From positions 1 to 32,879 of the forward strand of contig JAFWOP010000038.1 of the NCBI GenBank assembly GCA_017545365.1: a DNA stretch of 32,879 nt, given 5' to 3'. Shown piece by piece: positions 13,968-23,377 of the stretch (its first letter is position 1; every line of letters starts with the position of its first letter). This DNA is from Bacteroidales bacterium. Its GTDB lineage: Bacteria; Bacteroidota; Bacteroidia; Bacteroidales; P3. The notes under the pieces were generated by a model, which ran no database searches, was not told the origin of the DNA, and worked only from the letters and a program-made list of their open reading frames with translations. The translations under genes and the position numbers were made by a program.

Positions 13968-15827
13968 ATGTGTGGAATAGTTGGATACATCGGGGATCAG
14001 CAGGCCTATCCCATCTTGATTAAAGGTCTGCATCGTTTGGAATACCGTGGTTATGACAGTGCCGGAGTGTCGCTGATTAATGACAAGGGCGGCTTGGTGG
14101 TGTATAAGGCCAAGGGCAAGGTTTCGGCTTTGGAGGCCAGTGTGGAAGGCAAGGATGTGAGCGGTACGATAGGCATAGCCCACACCCGTTGGGCCACCCA
14201 CGGGGAACCGAATGCCACCAATGCCCACCCGCATTACTCGCAGTCGAAGAACCTGACGTTGGTGCATAACGGCATCATCGAGAACTACAAGGCGTTGCGT
14301 GCCGAGCTGGAGAAGAACGGCATGAACTTTTGCAGCGAGACTGACACAGAGGTGTTGGTGCAGCTGGTGGAGTATATGATGAACAGCCACCACTGCGACC
14401 TCTATACCGCCGTGCAGCTGGCATTGAAGAATGTGGTAGGTGCTTACGCCATCGCCATCTTGGAGAAGAGCCACCCTGACCAGCTGGTGTGCGCGCGCAA
14501 GGGCAGCCCGCTGATTGTGGGTGTGGGCACGAGTGCCACCGGGCGCAAGGAGTTTTTTCTGGGTTCCGACGCAACCCCTATCATCGAGTACACCAAGGAT
14601 GTGGTTTACCTGAAAGATGAGGAGATAGCCATCATGGACCGCGCGGGACGGCTGGAGATAAGCAATCTCGCCAACGTGAAGCAGACACCGCAGCTGGTGA
14701 GGTTGCAGATGAACCTCGACGAGTTGGAAAAGGGCGGTTATCCCCATTTCATGCTCAAGGAGATTTGGGAGCAGCCCAACGCCCTCCGCACCTGCATCCG
14801 CGGCCGCCTGAATATGGCCGACAAAGACGTGCTGCTGAGCGGCATTATCGACCATAAGGAGAAGTTTGTCAACTGCAAGCGCATCATCATCTGCGCCTGC
14901 GGCACCTCGTGGCACTCCGCCCTGATTGGTAAATATTTCATTGAGGAGGCCTGCCAGATACCTGTGGAGGTGGAGTACGCCTCGGAGTTCCGCTACCGCA
15001 ATCCTGTCATCACGCCCGACGACGTGGTCATCGCTGTGTCGCAGTCGGGCGAGACGGCCGACACGCTGGCTGCCGTGCAGCTGGCCAAGAGCAAGGGAGC
15101 CTTCCTTTACGGCATTTGCAATGTGATAGGCTCCTCCATCCCGCGTGCCACCGACAGCGGCACCTATCTGCATGTGGGGCCCGAAATCGGTGTGGCTTCC
15201 ACCAAGGCATTCACCGGCCAGGTGCTGACGCTCTCTCTGCTGGGTCTGGCCATTGCCAAGGAGAAGAAGACCTTGTCGGACGATATGTTCCACATGCTGG
15301 TGGAAGAACTGCAGAAGATACCCGATAAGATACAGTGGACGTTGGAGCATAACAAAGACATTGAGAAGTATGCCAAGACCTTCACCTATTGTAAGAACTT
15401 CATCTATCTGGGACGTGGCTACAACTATCCCGTGGCTTTGGAAGGCGCATTGAAGCTGAAGGAAATCAGCTACATCCACGCCGAGGGTTATCCGGCTGCC
15501 GAAATGAAGCACGGTCCCATCGCCCTCATTGACGAGGAGATGCCCGTGGTGGTGGTCGCCCCCAAGCATGGCATGTACGACAAGATTGTGAGCAACATAC
15601 AGGAAGTGAAGTCGCGCAAGGGCAAGATTATCTCAGTGGTGACCGAAGGCGATACTGTGGTGCGCGAGATGAGCGACTACTATTTCACCATTCCCGACAC
15701 CCGCGACTGCTTCGTACCCCTGCTGGCTGTGATACCATTGCAGCTGCTCAGTTACTATGTGGCCATAGCCAAGGGCCGCAATGTGGACCAGCCGAGGAAT
15801 CTGGCCAAGAGCGTGACGGTGGAGTAA
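13968..15827 (+). CDS. glmS: Glutamine-fructose-6-phosphate aminotransferase (isomerizing)
   Basis: The 619-residue protein has the usual GlmS layout. The N-terminal glutaminase domain begins MCGIVGYIG, with C2 as the nucleophile once Met is removed, and shows GLHRLEYRGYDSAG, HTRWATHG and HNGIIENY. Two SIS sugar-isomerase domains follow: CACGTSWHSALIGKYF with SQSGETADTL, and a second with GRGYNYPVALEGALKLKEISYIHAEG. The conserved C-terminal tail ends NLAKSVTVE. It converts fructose-6-phosphate and glutamine to glucosamine-6-phosphate, the first step of amino-sugar supply for peptidoglycan and lipopolysaccharide. It has its own promoter and is followed after 37 bases by the helicase gene, with no terminator seen, so read-through into the next two genes is likely. 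Confidence 0.98.
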   Translation: MCGIVGYIGDQQAYPILIKGLHRLEYRGYDSAGVSLINDKGGLVVYKAKGKVSALEASVEGKDVSGTIGIAHTRWATHGEPNATNAHPHYSQSKNLTLVHNGIIENYKALRAELEKNGMNFCSETDTEVLVQLVEYMMNSHHCDLYTAVQLALKNVVGAYAIAILEKSHPDQLVCARKGSPLIVGVGTSATGRKEFFLGSDATPIIEYTKDVVYLKDEEIAIMDRAGRLEISNLANVKQTPQLVRLQMNLDELEKGGYPHFMLKEIWEQPNALRTCIRGRLNMADKDVLLSGIIDHKEKFVNCKRIIICACGTSWHSALIGKYFIEEACQIPVEVEYASEFRYRNPVITPDDVVIAVSQSGETADTLAAVQLAKSKGAFLYGICNVIGSSIPRATDSGTYLHVGPEIGVASTKAFTGQVLTLSLLGLAIAKEKKTLSDDMFHMLVEELQKIPDKIQWTLEHNKDIEKYAKTFTYCKNFIYLGRGYNYPVALEGALKLKEISYIHAEGYPAAEMKHGPIALIDEEMPVVVVAPKHGMYDKIVSNIQEVKSRKGKIISVVTEGDTVVREMSDYYFTIPDTRDCFVPLLAVIPLQLLSYYVAIAKGRNVDQPRNLAKSVTVE

Positions 15828-15864
15828 GGCTCGTAGTAAGAAAATAAGGGTTAAGAATATAGAA

Positions 15865-18531
15865 GTGGCTGTTGCGGATCCTGACCAACAGGCCGTCATT
15901 GATATTGATAGAGGGCGGCATTTGGTGCTTGCACCGCCTGGTTGTGGCAAGACGTTTATCTTGGCCGAGCGGGTGATAAGGGCTCATGCCCATGGGGTGG
16001 AGTATGGCGACATGATGTGCCTCACCTTCACCAACCGTGCCAGCCGTGCCATGCGTGAGCGCATCAGCGAGCGCACCCACAACCCGGTGCCCGCCGACCT
16101 GTTTGTGGGCAATGTGCACCGTTTCTGCTCCAACTACCTCTTCGGGCAGCAGAAGGTGCCTAAGAATAGTGCGGTGATTGACGATTTGGACTCGGAGAGC
16201 ATCATCTGCAATCTGGCACATCTCGACCCCCGGGAGGATCATTCTCGCTTTGCCTCCAACATAGTAGACCTGCAACATGCCCTCTCGCAACGGCAGTCGG
16301 GTATGCCGAAAGAGCTGATAGTCCATGCTGACAAGCTGGACGAGGCCGACTCGCCCAACGGCCAGCGCAAGGTGGAGGTGGCGAACCTATACGCCAAGAG
16401 CAAGGAGGAGGACTGCCTGCTGGATTTCGAGGACCTTTTGGAGAAGACCTATCTGTATGCCTCGCAGGACGAGGGCCGACACCGCTACAAGTGGATACAG
16501 GTGGACGAGGTGCAAGACCTCAGCTCGCTGCAGTTTGCCATCATCGACCTTTTTGCTGCCGAGGATGCCACGATAGTGTATCTGGGCGACGAACAGCAGG
16601 CCATCTTCTCGTTTGTGGGTGCCAAAGTCGAAGCACTGGAGCAACTGAAACGGCACTGCGGGGCAAATCTGCACCGCTTGGGTACCAACCATCGCTCGCC
16701 GAGATACCTGTTGGAAGTGTTTAACCGCTATGCTTCGAGCGAGCTGGGCATCGACCCCGACCTGCTGCCGTCTACCGACGACCGACAGGAGGCACAGCCT
16801 CATGACCGCTGCCTTTTCCGTGCCTGCTACCAAGATAGGGAACGCTTCTATCATCTGGACGACCTGCACTGCCCTTATGACGGGCAGTCCTGTAAGCGCT
16901 GCACACGCCCGGTGGCCGACGAGAGCCGTCTGGCGGTGAGCCTCGCCCGCCGCTATGCCGAGATGGAGCCCGGCGGGAGGGTGGCGGTGATAGTGCCGAC
17001 CAATGCCGATGCCGACCGCATCAGCCGTGCCTTCGGCGACACCCCCCATTTCAAGATTTCGGGGCGCGACATCTTCTCCACCCCCACGGTGCAGCTGCTG
17101 ATGTCGCACCTCAACGTGGTGGCCAACGAGACCTGCTTCATCGCCTGGGCGCGCCTGTTGCACCATCTGCACATCTTCGAAGAGTATGCCGCGGCCCGCA
17201 ACCTGGTGCGCGAGTTGAGGAGCCGTGCCATTTCGCCCACCGACCTGCTGATGTACGACGGCGACACCTATCTCCAGCAGTTTGTGAAGGCCCTGGACCA
17301 TGAGGAGGTGGTGCTTTTCGACACCGAAACCACAGGACTGGACGTCTTCAATGACGACATCATCCAGATTGCCGCGGTGAAGATAAGGCAGGGACGGTAC
17401 GTGGAAGGCTCCGACTTCAACATCATCATAGAGACATCCAAGGAGATTCCCCCTATCGTGGGAGGGCACGACAACCCCATGCTGAGCGTCTACCTCGACA
17501 GCGAGCGGCTGAGCCGTGAGGAGGGTCTGCGCCGCTTTCTCACCTATAGTGCCGGGGCTGTGCTTATCGGCCACAATGTGGAGTTTGACTTCAATATTCT
17601 GGACTTCAACGTGCGTCGCACCTTCTCGGCCTCGCTGGGTCATAGGCAGCGGTTCGACACGCTGAAGGTTGCCCGCCTTGTCGAACCTAGGCTGCGGGTG
17701 TATAAGCTGGAGAAGTTGCTGGAGACGCTGCATCTGGAAGGCTCCAATTCGCACAATGCCATTGACGACGTGAAGGCCACCCTGTCGTTGCTGAACTATT
17801 GTCGTCGCAAGTGCGACGAGTTCCTCCCCCGCCAGCAGGAGCTGCTGGCCCGGCCTGAGATGCGGGGCTTGTCGGCACGTTTCAAGGAACTGTACCAGCC
17901 TTTCTTCGTCCACAGCTTCCAGCGGCTGTATGCCCGGCCGGAAGTGGCACTCACCGACGAGGTGAGCGACTACGGCGACGGAAGCGTGCGGGTGGTGCTG
18001 GTGGAGGAACTGCAAATTATGTACCAACGGCTGCTGGCGCAGGGCGTGGTGGAACCGGTAGAGAAGTGGCAGCACATCGTGGACTATCTGGCGATGGACA
18101 TGGTGGACGTAGGGCTGGCTCCCACATTGCATGAGCAGCTCGACCGCTACCTCCCCGAAATCAACACCCTCCGCGAGTCGGACCTCTGCGGCAGCGTGAG
18201 TATGCGGCAGCTGAGGCGAGAACGCTTTTTCATAGCTACCGCCCATAAGGCCAAGGGGTTGGAGTTTGAGAGTGTGGTACTGTTCAACGCAGCCGAAGGG
18301 GCCTATCCGTTTTATTTCAATCTGAAAGACAAGAACGAGGAGCGTATCCGCGAGGATGCGCGCCGTTTTTATGTGGCCCTCTCAAGGGCCAAGCGACATT
18401 TGTGCATCACCTATTCGGATGTCAACAGCCGAGGCTTCGCCAACAAACTCACGCCTTTTATGGCAGCGGTTATCGACCTCTTTGCCTGCTATGCTTTTGA
18501 CTCCGAGAAAGGAAAACTAGATATACTGTGA
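15865..18531 (+). CDS. UvrD-like SF1 helicase with an inserted DEDDh exonuclease domain
   Basis: This 888-residue protein starts at a GTG codon; no in-frame ATG lies between the glmS stop and this point. The helicase core has a Q-motif (DPDQQAVI), Walker A APPGCGKT (K29), CLTFTNRASRAM, motif II VDEVQD (D214, E215), GDEQQAIFSFVGA, and late motifs ATAHKAKGLEFESVVLF and FYVALSRAKRHLCI. Between the two ATPase halves sits a DnaQ-like exonuclease (about 480-645): FDTETTG (D486, E488), GHNVEFD (D575) and HNAIDD (H630, D635), so all DEDDh catalytic residues are present. Before it is a cysteine cluster CPYDGQSCKRC (C336, C343, C346) that may bind metal. A combined unwinding and 3'-5' degrading enzyme in repair is inferred. 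The mfd start codon follows after one base. Confidence 0.9.
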   Translation: MAVADPDQQAVIDIDRGRHLVLAPPGCGKTFILAERVIRAHAHGVEYGDMMCLTFTNRASRAMRERISERTHNPVPADLFVGNVHRFCSNYLFGQQKVPKNSAVIDDLDSESIICNLAHLDPREDHSRFASNIVDLQHALSQRQSGMPKELIVHADKLDEADSPNGQRKVEVANLYAKSKEEDCLLDFEDLLEKTYLYASQDEGRHRYKWIQVDEVQDLSSLQFAIIDLFAAEDATIVYLGDEQQAIFSFVGAKVEALEQLKRHCGANLHRLGTNHRSPRYLLEVFNRYASSELGIDPDLLPSTDDRQEAQPHDRCLFRACYQDRERFYHLDDLHCPYDGQSCKRCTRPVADESRLAVSLARRYAEMEPGGRVAVIVPTNADADRISRAFGDTPHFKISGRDIFSTPTVQLLMSHLNVVANETCFIAWARLLHHLHIFEEYAAARNLVRELRSRAISPTDLLMYDGDTYLQQFVKALDHEEVVLFDTETTGLDVFNDDIIQIAAVKIRQGRYVEGSDFNIIIETSKEIPPIVGGHDNPMLSVYLDSERLSREEGLRRFLTYSAGAVLIGHNVEFDFNILDFNVRRTFSASLGHRQRFDTLKVARLVEPRLRVYKLEKLLETLHLEGSNSHNAIDDVKATLSLLNYCRRKCDEFLPRQQELLARPEMRGLSARFKELYQPFFVHSFQRLYARPEVALTDEVSDYGDGSVRVVLVEELQIMYQRLLAQGVVEPVEKWQHIVDYLAMDMVDVGLAPTLHEQLDRYLPEINTLRESDLCGSVSMRQLRRERFFIATAHKAKGLEFESVVLFNAAEGAYPFYFNLKDKNEERIREDARRFYVALSRAKRHLCITYSDVNSRGFANKLTPFMAAVIDLFACYAFDSEKGKLDIL

Positions 18532-18532
18532 T

Positions 18533-21500
18533 ATGCTGTTAACAGAACTCTATAGCCAGTCCAAGATAGTAGAACAGCTGGAGAAAGAGCTGGAGGCAGG
18601 GAAAGACCGCCTCCATGTCAACGGGCTGACGGGCTCGCTGCCCGCCGTCGTGGCCGCCTCCCTGGCAGTTCAGAATCCGGATAAGAGCCAGCTGCTCATC
18701 GCCGGTAACAAGGAGGAGGCCTATTACCTCCTGAACGATTTGGAAACCCTGTTGGAAGAGGGCGATGCCGAGGTGGAGCAGAAGCGTGTGCTGCTGTTCC
18801 CTCCCTCGTACCGCAAGATGGGCAGGTCGCATGGGCCGTTAGACACGAAGAACCCCGACCAGCCGATAGCTGTGCAGGACGATGGCGGCGACCTGTTTGC
18901 CACCGACAATGCCAATGTGATGCAGCGTAGCGAGGTGGTGAAACAGCTCAACTCGGGCCGCCCCATGCTGGTGGTCACCTTCCCCGAGGCCTTGGCCGAG
19001 AAGGTGGTGTCGAGCCGCACGCTGACCCGCAACACGCTGCGAATCGTCAAGGGAACTAAGGTGGACATGGACTTTGTGATGGATGTGCTGCAAGAGTACG
19101 GCTTCGAGCGGGTGGACTTCGTGGTCGAGCCGGGGCAGTATGCCGTACGTGGCGGCATCATCGATGTGTTCTCTTTCGCCAACGACCATCCTTACCGTAT
19201 TGAGTTCTTCGACGATGCGGTCGACTCGTTGCGCACCTTCGACCCCGTCACCCAGCTCTCGTTGAAGCATTACGACCAAATCAGCGTGCTGCCCAATATG
19301 GAGCGGCGTGCCGAGGACGTGCTCACGGTGGAGGAGAAGGTGCCGCTGCCAAGCTATTTTGGGAGCAACGACATCGTGTGGGTGCAAGGGCTTATGTTCG
19401 TGTGCGAGGGCGTAGAATCGCTGTTTGCCAAGGTGGGGCGTGACGAGACGTACTACTGCTCTGCCAACGAGTTTCTGCGTTCGCTGCTGCGGTGCCGCAT
19501 CATTGAGCAGGGCAACAGCACCTACTTCACCAAGGCCCAGGTGCTGGAGACCCACTCCACCCCGCAGCCGGTCTTCAACAAGCAGTTTGACATGCTCATC
19601 GGCACCCTGGGACAGTATCGCGACCGCGGGTACCGGATGCTTATCACCGTGGCCAACGAGCAGCAGCAACGTCGCCTGACCAAGGTTTTTGCCAATGCCG
19701 ACAACACCTTCGACCCTATCGCTATTGCCAACGGCAAGGGCATTGGCAACGGCAAACCCTTCTCGAATATCGAATTCCTCGACTTCCAGCTCAACCACGG
19801 CTTTGTCGACGACGACGAGAAGGTGCTCTGCTTCACCGACCATGAGATATTCGAGCGTTACCATAAATACACCGTGCGCGACCTGCGGGACGAGCATCAG
19901 GCCCTCACCCTGAAAGAGCTTTTCGAACTCAAGCCTGGCGACTACGTCACCCATATCGACTACGGCGTGGGCCGCTTCAGCGGGTTGGAGAAGATTACCA
20001 CCAACGGGCATACGCAGGAGGTGATACGCCTCATATACAAGAACAACGACACCCTCTATATCAGCATCCACGGTCTGCACAAGATTAGCCGCTATGTGGG
20101 CAAGGAGGGCACCACGCCTACCCTCAACCGGCTGGGCAGCAACACCTGGCAGGTGCTGAAGCAGAAGACCAAGAAGCAGGTCAAGGACATCGCCAAGGAC
20201 CTCATCGCCCTCTATGCCAAGCGTAAGGCTTCCAAGGGCTACGCCTTCAGTGCCGACAGCTACCTGCAGGAACAGCTCGAAGCCTCGTTCTTTTATGAAG
20301 ACACCCCCGACCAGCTCAAGGCCACACAGGATGTGAAGCACGACATGGAGGACACCGCCCCCATGGACCGCCTGGTGTGCGGCGACGTGGGGTTCGGCAA
20401 GACCGAGGTGGCCATCCGTGCCGCCTTCAAGGCGGTGTGCGACTCGAAACAGGTGGCCGTCCTGGTGCCCAACACCATCCTCGCCTTCCAGCACTACAAC
20501 ACCTTCAAGGAACGCCTCAGCGGCCTGCCGGTGAATGTGGACTACCTCAACCGTTTCCGCACCACCAAGGAGAAGAACGAGATATACAGCAAGGTGGCGG
20601 AAGGCCGCATCGACATTCTCATCGGCACTCATGCCATCACCAACAAGAACCTCCACTTCAAAGACCTCGGCCTTCTTATCATCGACGAGGAGCAGAAGTT
20701 CGGGGTCAGTGCCAAAGAGAAGCTGCGCGAGATGAAGGTCAATGTCGACTGCCTCACGCTCACCGCCACCCCCATCCCGCGCACTTTGCAGTTCTCGCTT
20801 ATGGGGGCACGCGACCTCAGCGTCATCCGCACCGCGCCACCCAACCGGCAGCCCATACAGACCGAGCTCTGCAACTTCGACGAAGAGGTGATACGCGATG
20901 CCATCCGTTTCGAGATGAGTCGCGGCGGCCAGACTTTCTTCATCAGCAACCGGGTGGAGAACCTGCCCGAGATGGCCGGACTGGTCAGCCGTCTGGTTCC
21001 CGACGCGCGGGTAGCCATGGCCCACGGTCAGATGGACGGCAAGCAGGTGGAAGCGACCATGATGCAGTTTCTCGAAGGCGAAGTGGATGTGCTGGTGTCT
21101 ACCGCCATTGTGGAGAACGGATTAGATATACCCAATGCCAACACCATGATTATCAATAATGCGCAGAACTTCGGCCTGAGCGACCTCCATCAGATGCGCG
21201 GCCGTGTGGGCCGCAGCAACAAGAAGGCCTTCTGCTATATGCTCATACCTTCATATAGCATCCTTACCGAAGATGCGCAGAAGCGGCTCAAGGCTATCGA
21301 AGAGTTCAGTAGCATAGGCAGCGGCTTGAATATCGCCATGCGTGACCTCGACATCCGCGGAGCCGGCAACATCCTGGGTGCCGAGCAGAGCGGCTTTATC
21401 AGCGACATTGGCTACGACATGTACCACAAGATACTCAACGAAGCCATAGAAGAGCTGAAGGAGACCGACTTCAAGGAGCTCTTCCAGCAGGAGGCCGAGG

Positions 21501-21979
21501 AGAACAAGGAGTATGTACGCGATTGTGTCATCGAGACCGACCTCGAAGTACTCCTGCCCGACGACTATGTCACCAGCGTCAGCGAGCGACTGTTGCTATA
21601 CAAAGAACTCAATGACCTCTCCACCGAGGAAGAACTCGACCGCTACCGCGAACGGCTCATCGACCGTTTCGGTCCCATTCCGCAACCCACCCAGGAACTT
21701 GTTAGGACCATCACAATGCGCCGCATGGCCAAAGAGTTCGGCATTGAAAAACTGGTACTCAAACAGAAGAAGATGGTCTGCCACTTCTCCTCAAATCAGG
21801 ACAACCCCTTCTACCGCTCATCCAATTTCGCCAGGCTGATACGTTATGCTCAGAATCATCCGCAAGAAGTGCATCTTCGCGAAACACCCGACCGCCTAAC
21901 CTTAGTCTTCGACAACGTTCCCAGCATTCAAAAGGCGATTGAGTGCGTCGGTTTGTTGATGGGCGAAGCGAATGCTTAG
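18533..21979 (+). CDS. mfd: Transcription-repair coupling factor
   Basis: The 1148-residue protein matches Mfd in length and domain order: UvrB-like N-terminal module (about 1-340, with GGIIDVFSFANDHPYRIEFFDD), RNA-polymerase-interaction domain (ELKPGDYVTHIDYGVGRFSGLE), RecG-like translocase with Walker A GDVGFGKTE (K623), DEEQ box (718-721), TATPIPRTLQFSLMGARDLSVI and QMRGRVGRSNKKAFCY, then the C-terminal regulatory domain. It releases RNA polymerase stalled at lesions and recruits UvrA for nucleotide excision repair. It starts one base after the helicase-exonuclease stop, so the two are almost certainly co-transcribed and translationally coupled. That pairing is context for a repair role of the fusion protein. 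No clear terminator was seen after it before the ECF promoter at 22103. Confidence 0.98.
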   Translation: MLLTELYSQSKIVEQLEKELEAGKDRLHVNGLTGSLPAVVAASLAVQNPDKSQLLIAGNKEEAYYLLNDLETLLEEGDAEVEQKRVLLFPPSYRKMGRSHGPLDTKNPDQPIAVQDDGGDLFATDNANVMQRSEVVKQLNSGRPMLVVTFPEALAEKVVSSRTLTRNTLRIVKGTKVDMDFVMDVLQEYGFERVDFVVEPGQYAVRGGIIDVFSFANDHPYRIEFFDDAVDSLRTFDPVTQLSLKHYDQISVLPNMERRAEDVLTVEEKVPLPSYFGSNDIVWVQGLMFVCEGVESLFAKVGRDETYYCSANEFLRSLLRCRIIEQGNSTYFTKAQVLETHSTPQPVFNKQFDMLIGTLGQYRDRGYRMLITVANEQQQRRLTKVFANADNTFDPIAIANGKGIGNGKPFSNIEFLDFQLNHGFVDDDEKVLCFTDHEIFERYHKYTVRDLRDEHQALTLKELFELKPGDYVTHIDYGVGRFSGLEKITTNGHTQEVIRLIYKNNDTLYISIHGLHKISRYVGKEGTTPTLNRLGSNTWQVLKQKTKKQVKDIAKDLIALYAKRKASKGYAFSADSYLQEQLEASFFYEDTPDQLKATQDVKHDMEDTAPMDRLVCGDVGFGKTEVAIRAAFKAVCDSKQVAVLVPNTILAFQHYNTFKERLSGLPVNVDYLNRFRTTKEKNEIYSKVAEGRIDILIGTHAITNKNLHFKDLGLLIIDEEQKFGVSAKEKLREMKVNVDCLTLTATPIPRTLQFSLMGARDLSVIRTAPPNRQPIQTELCNFDEEVIRDAIRFEMSRGGQTFFISNRVENLPEMAGLVSRLVPDARVAMAHGQMDGKQVEATMMQFLEGEVDVLVSTAIVENGLDIPNANTMIINNAQNFGLSDLHQMRGRVGRSNKKAFCYMLIPSYSILTEDAQKRLKAIEEFSSIGSGLNIAMRDLDIRGAGNILGAEQSGFISDIGYDMYHKILNEAIEELKETDFKELFQQEAEENKEYVRDCVIETDLEVLLPDDYVTSVSERLLLYKELNDLSTEEELDRYRERLIDRFGPIPQPTQELVRTITMRRMAKEFGIEKLVLKQKKMVCHFSSNQDNPFYRSSNFARLIRYAQNHPQEVHLRETPDRLTLVFDNVPSIQKAIECVGLLMGEANA

Positions 21980-22102
21980 GAGCATGTTCGATAGAGTGTT
22001 GGAGAGGCAAACCCTCGTGTTCGTCTTTTGCCCGAAGTAAAAGTCTGTCGGTTAGCGTGCTGCGACTGTCGGGCAGGATGAGCGACAAAAAAAACGCGGC
22101 TG

Positions 22103-22136
22103 ATGTAGTTTTTTTCAAAGTTATTACGTTCTTATA
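22103..22136 (+). promoter_or_regulatory. Putative ECF-sigma-dependent promoter of the sigma gene
   Basis: Two blocks, ATGTAGTTTTTT (from 22103) and TTACGTTCTTATA (22124-22136), are 20 bp apart start to start when measured from TGTAG. Both blocks and the spacing recur exactly at 24155-24188. They differ from the TTTG/TAnnTTTG housekeeping form. The CGTT in the downstream block is typical of ECF -10 elements. The start codon at 22148 is only 11 bases downstream, so the leader is very short. Confidence 0.7.
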
Positions 22137-22147
22137 GGAGAAATGTA

Positions 22148-22627
22148 ATGATGATTAATAGAGCAGGTCCTTTCGAAGAATTATTGCACCGTTATCGCGG
22201 TCTGCTGTTCACCCTCTGTAGCCGGTTTCGGCATAGGGGGTTGGATACAGAAGACCTTATGCAGGAGGCGATGATTGCCCTCTGGCGCAACCGCGAGCGG
22301 CTGCTGGCTCTCGAAAGTGTGCAACAGGCCGCATTAACTTGGAAGGTGGCGCGCAACGCGGTAATTGATGCCCTTCGCCGTATTGAAGATACCGACGCGT
22401 TGCCCGAATCATACGACGAGGTTGATGAAGACCGTAGTCTGATAAAAGAGTTACATGAACAGATTGACCGACTGGGCGAACCCGACCGCACGATTGTGCG
22501 CATGCAGCTAGAAGGCTATAGCTACGAGGAGATAGGCGAGCGGCTGGAGATGTCGGAAAAGAATGTGAGCGTAAGACTGGTGAGGGCGAAAGAAAAATTG
22601 AAAAAGATGATGGGGGTGAAGGATTGA
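22148..22627 (+). CDS. ECF-type (sigma-70 family) RNA polymerase sigma factor
   Basis: The 159-residue protein has ECF size and layout. Region 2 (about 8-75) contains FEELLHRYRGLLFTLCSRF, DTEDLMQEAMIALWRNRERL and TWKVARNAVIDALRR. Region 4 (about 100-155) contains LGEPDRTIVRMQLEGYSYEEIGERLEMSEKNVSVRLVRAKEKL, a clear helix-turn-helix for the -35 element. Two adjacent ATG codons (22148, 22151) are both possible starts. A promoter-like motif pair immediately upstream is repeated before the lipoprotein gene at 24254, which points to autoregulation and a local regulon. The next gene encodes a small single-span membrane protein that could be the anti-sigma factor. The inducing signal is unknown. Confidence 0.92.
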   Translation: MMINRAGPFEELLHRYRGLLFTLCSRFRHRGLDTEDLMQEAMIALWRNRERLLALESVQQAALTWKVARNAVIDALRRIEDTDALPESYDEVDEDRSLIKELHEQIDRLGEPDRTIVRMQLEGYSYEEIGERLEMSEKNVSVRLVRAKEKLKKMMGVKD

Positions 22628-22649
22628 CCCATCCCTGACAAAAAGAAAT

Positions 22650-22928
22650 ATGGTTATGAACGAACAACGATTTGAGGAATTATGGGGCCTGGCAGAGGCC
22701 GAAGGCTATGCCACGAAGCTTGCTGCAGAATATCCCGCCTGGCGCAATAAGAAGCGTCGCACGATGGGCATGGTGGCGGGGTTGGCACTGGTGATTGCCG
22801 TGGCCACTCCTGCTATGATACCGAACAATACTATGGGTGAGGCTTATTATTCCAAAGTATACTGCAATCGCACTGGTACGACCGACCAACATTGGGTTGG
22901 CTTGGCAGACGAACTGCTTATTGGTTAG
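22650..22928 (+). CDS. Small single-span membrane protein, possible anti-sigma factor
   Basis: A 92-residue protein: about 37 mostly polar residues (MNEQRFEELWGLAEAEGYA, PAWRNKKRR), one hydrophobic span (about 39-58, GMVAGLALVIAVATPAM), then about 33 residues outside. The positive cluster NKKRR before the span predicts the N-terminus in the cytoplasm. No zinc-binding anti-sigma motif is visible. It lies 22 bases after the sigma gene on the same strand, the usual place for an anti-sigma factor in ECF operons, and the topology fits. This role is inferred from position and shape alone. The ATG at 22656 (MNEQ) is an equally good start. Confidence 0.65.
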   Translation: MVMNEQRFEELWGLAEAEGYATKLAAEYPAWRNKKRRTMGMVAGLALVIAVATPAMIPNNTMGEAYYSKVYCNRTGTTDQHWVGLADELLIG

Positions 22929-22943
22929 AATGATTTATTTTGA

Positions 22944-23375
22944 ATGTATATGAAACGTCTATTACTGCTAGTCATACTGCTGCCGTCGGTGCTTGTCGTG
23001 GGGTGCCATCACAAGGTGGAACAGACACAGGAAGGTGCTCTCTACAAACGCTACGCTGCACGTACCGACATGACTGTGGCACAGGTGTGCGACTTCAAAC
23101 TCTGCGACACCGTGTTCGTTGATGTGGTACTGCTGCAGGCCGACGATGAGGAGTCGTGGCAGCGAATGGTGGAAGAATTTGCCATCCGCGACACGGCGGG
23201 TGTCACCAGCTGGTTGGGCGACATAGAAAATCCTGCCCTCCGTGTGGAATGGAACGGGCAGCCGGTGGTGCGTGTTGCGGCGTCGCATGAGAAACGCTCC
23301 GTCGGGCTTTACCGTATCGACACCGAAACCCAGTATGATGCCCTGCTGGATTACCAGCTCAACAATCTCCATTAA
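22944..23375 (+). CDS. Hypothetical lipoprotein in the ECF operon
   Basis: A 143-residue protein not recognised. The N-terminus is a lipoprotein signal (MKRLLLLVILLPSVLVVGCHH) with the cysteine at residue 21 in a VVGC lipobox; the ATG at 22950 gives the tighter signal peptide. The mature part has two further cysteines (VCDFKLCDTVF) and mixed alpha-beta character (QADDEESWQRMVEEFAIRD), with no known motif. It is 15 bases after the small membrane protein gene and 2 bases before the next lipoprotein gene, so all four are one operon. An envelope role linked to the sigma factor's signal is likely. Confidence 0.75.
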   Translation: MYMKRLLLLVILLPSVLVVGCHHKVEQTQEGALYKRYAARTDMTVAQVCDFKLCDTVFVDVVLLQADDEESWQRMVEEFAIRDTAGVTSWLGDIENPALRVEWNGQPVVRVAASHEKRSVGLYRIDTETQYDALLDYQLNNLH

Positions 23376-23377
23376 CA

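Noticed and set aside
13947..15569. 540-codon minus-strand open frame opposite glmS
   Set aside because: It is a His/Leu/Gln-rich shadow of a certain gene caused by codon bias.
16387..18246. 619-codon minus-strand open frame opposite the helicase
   Set aside because: It is antisense to a gene with all catalytic motifs and has no recognisable domain.
18839..21025. 728-codon minus-strand open frame opposite mfd
   Set aside because: It is antisense to mfd, has low complexity and no start context.
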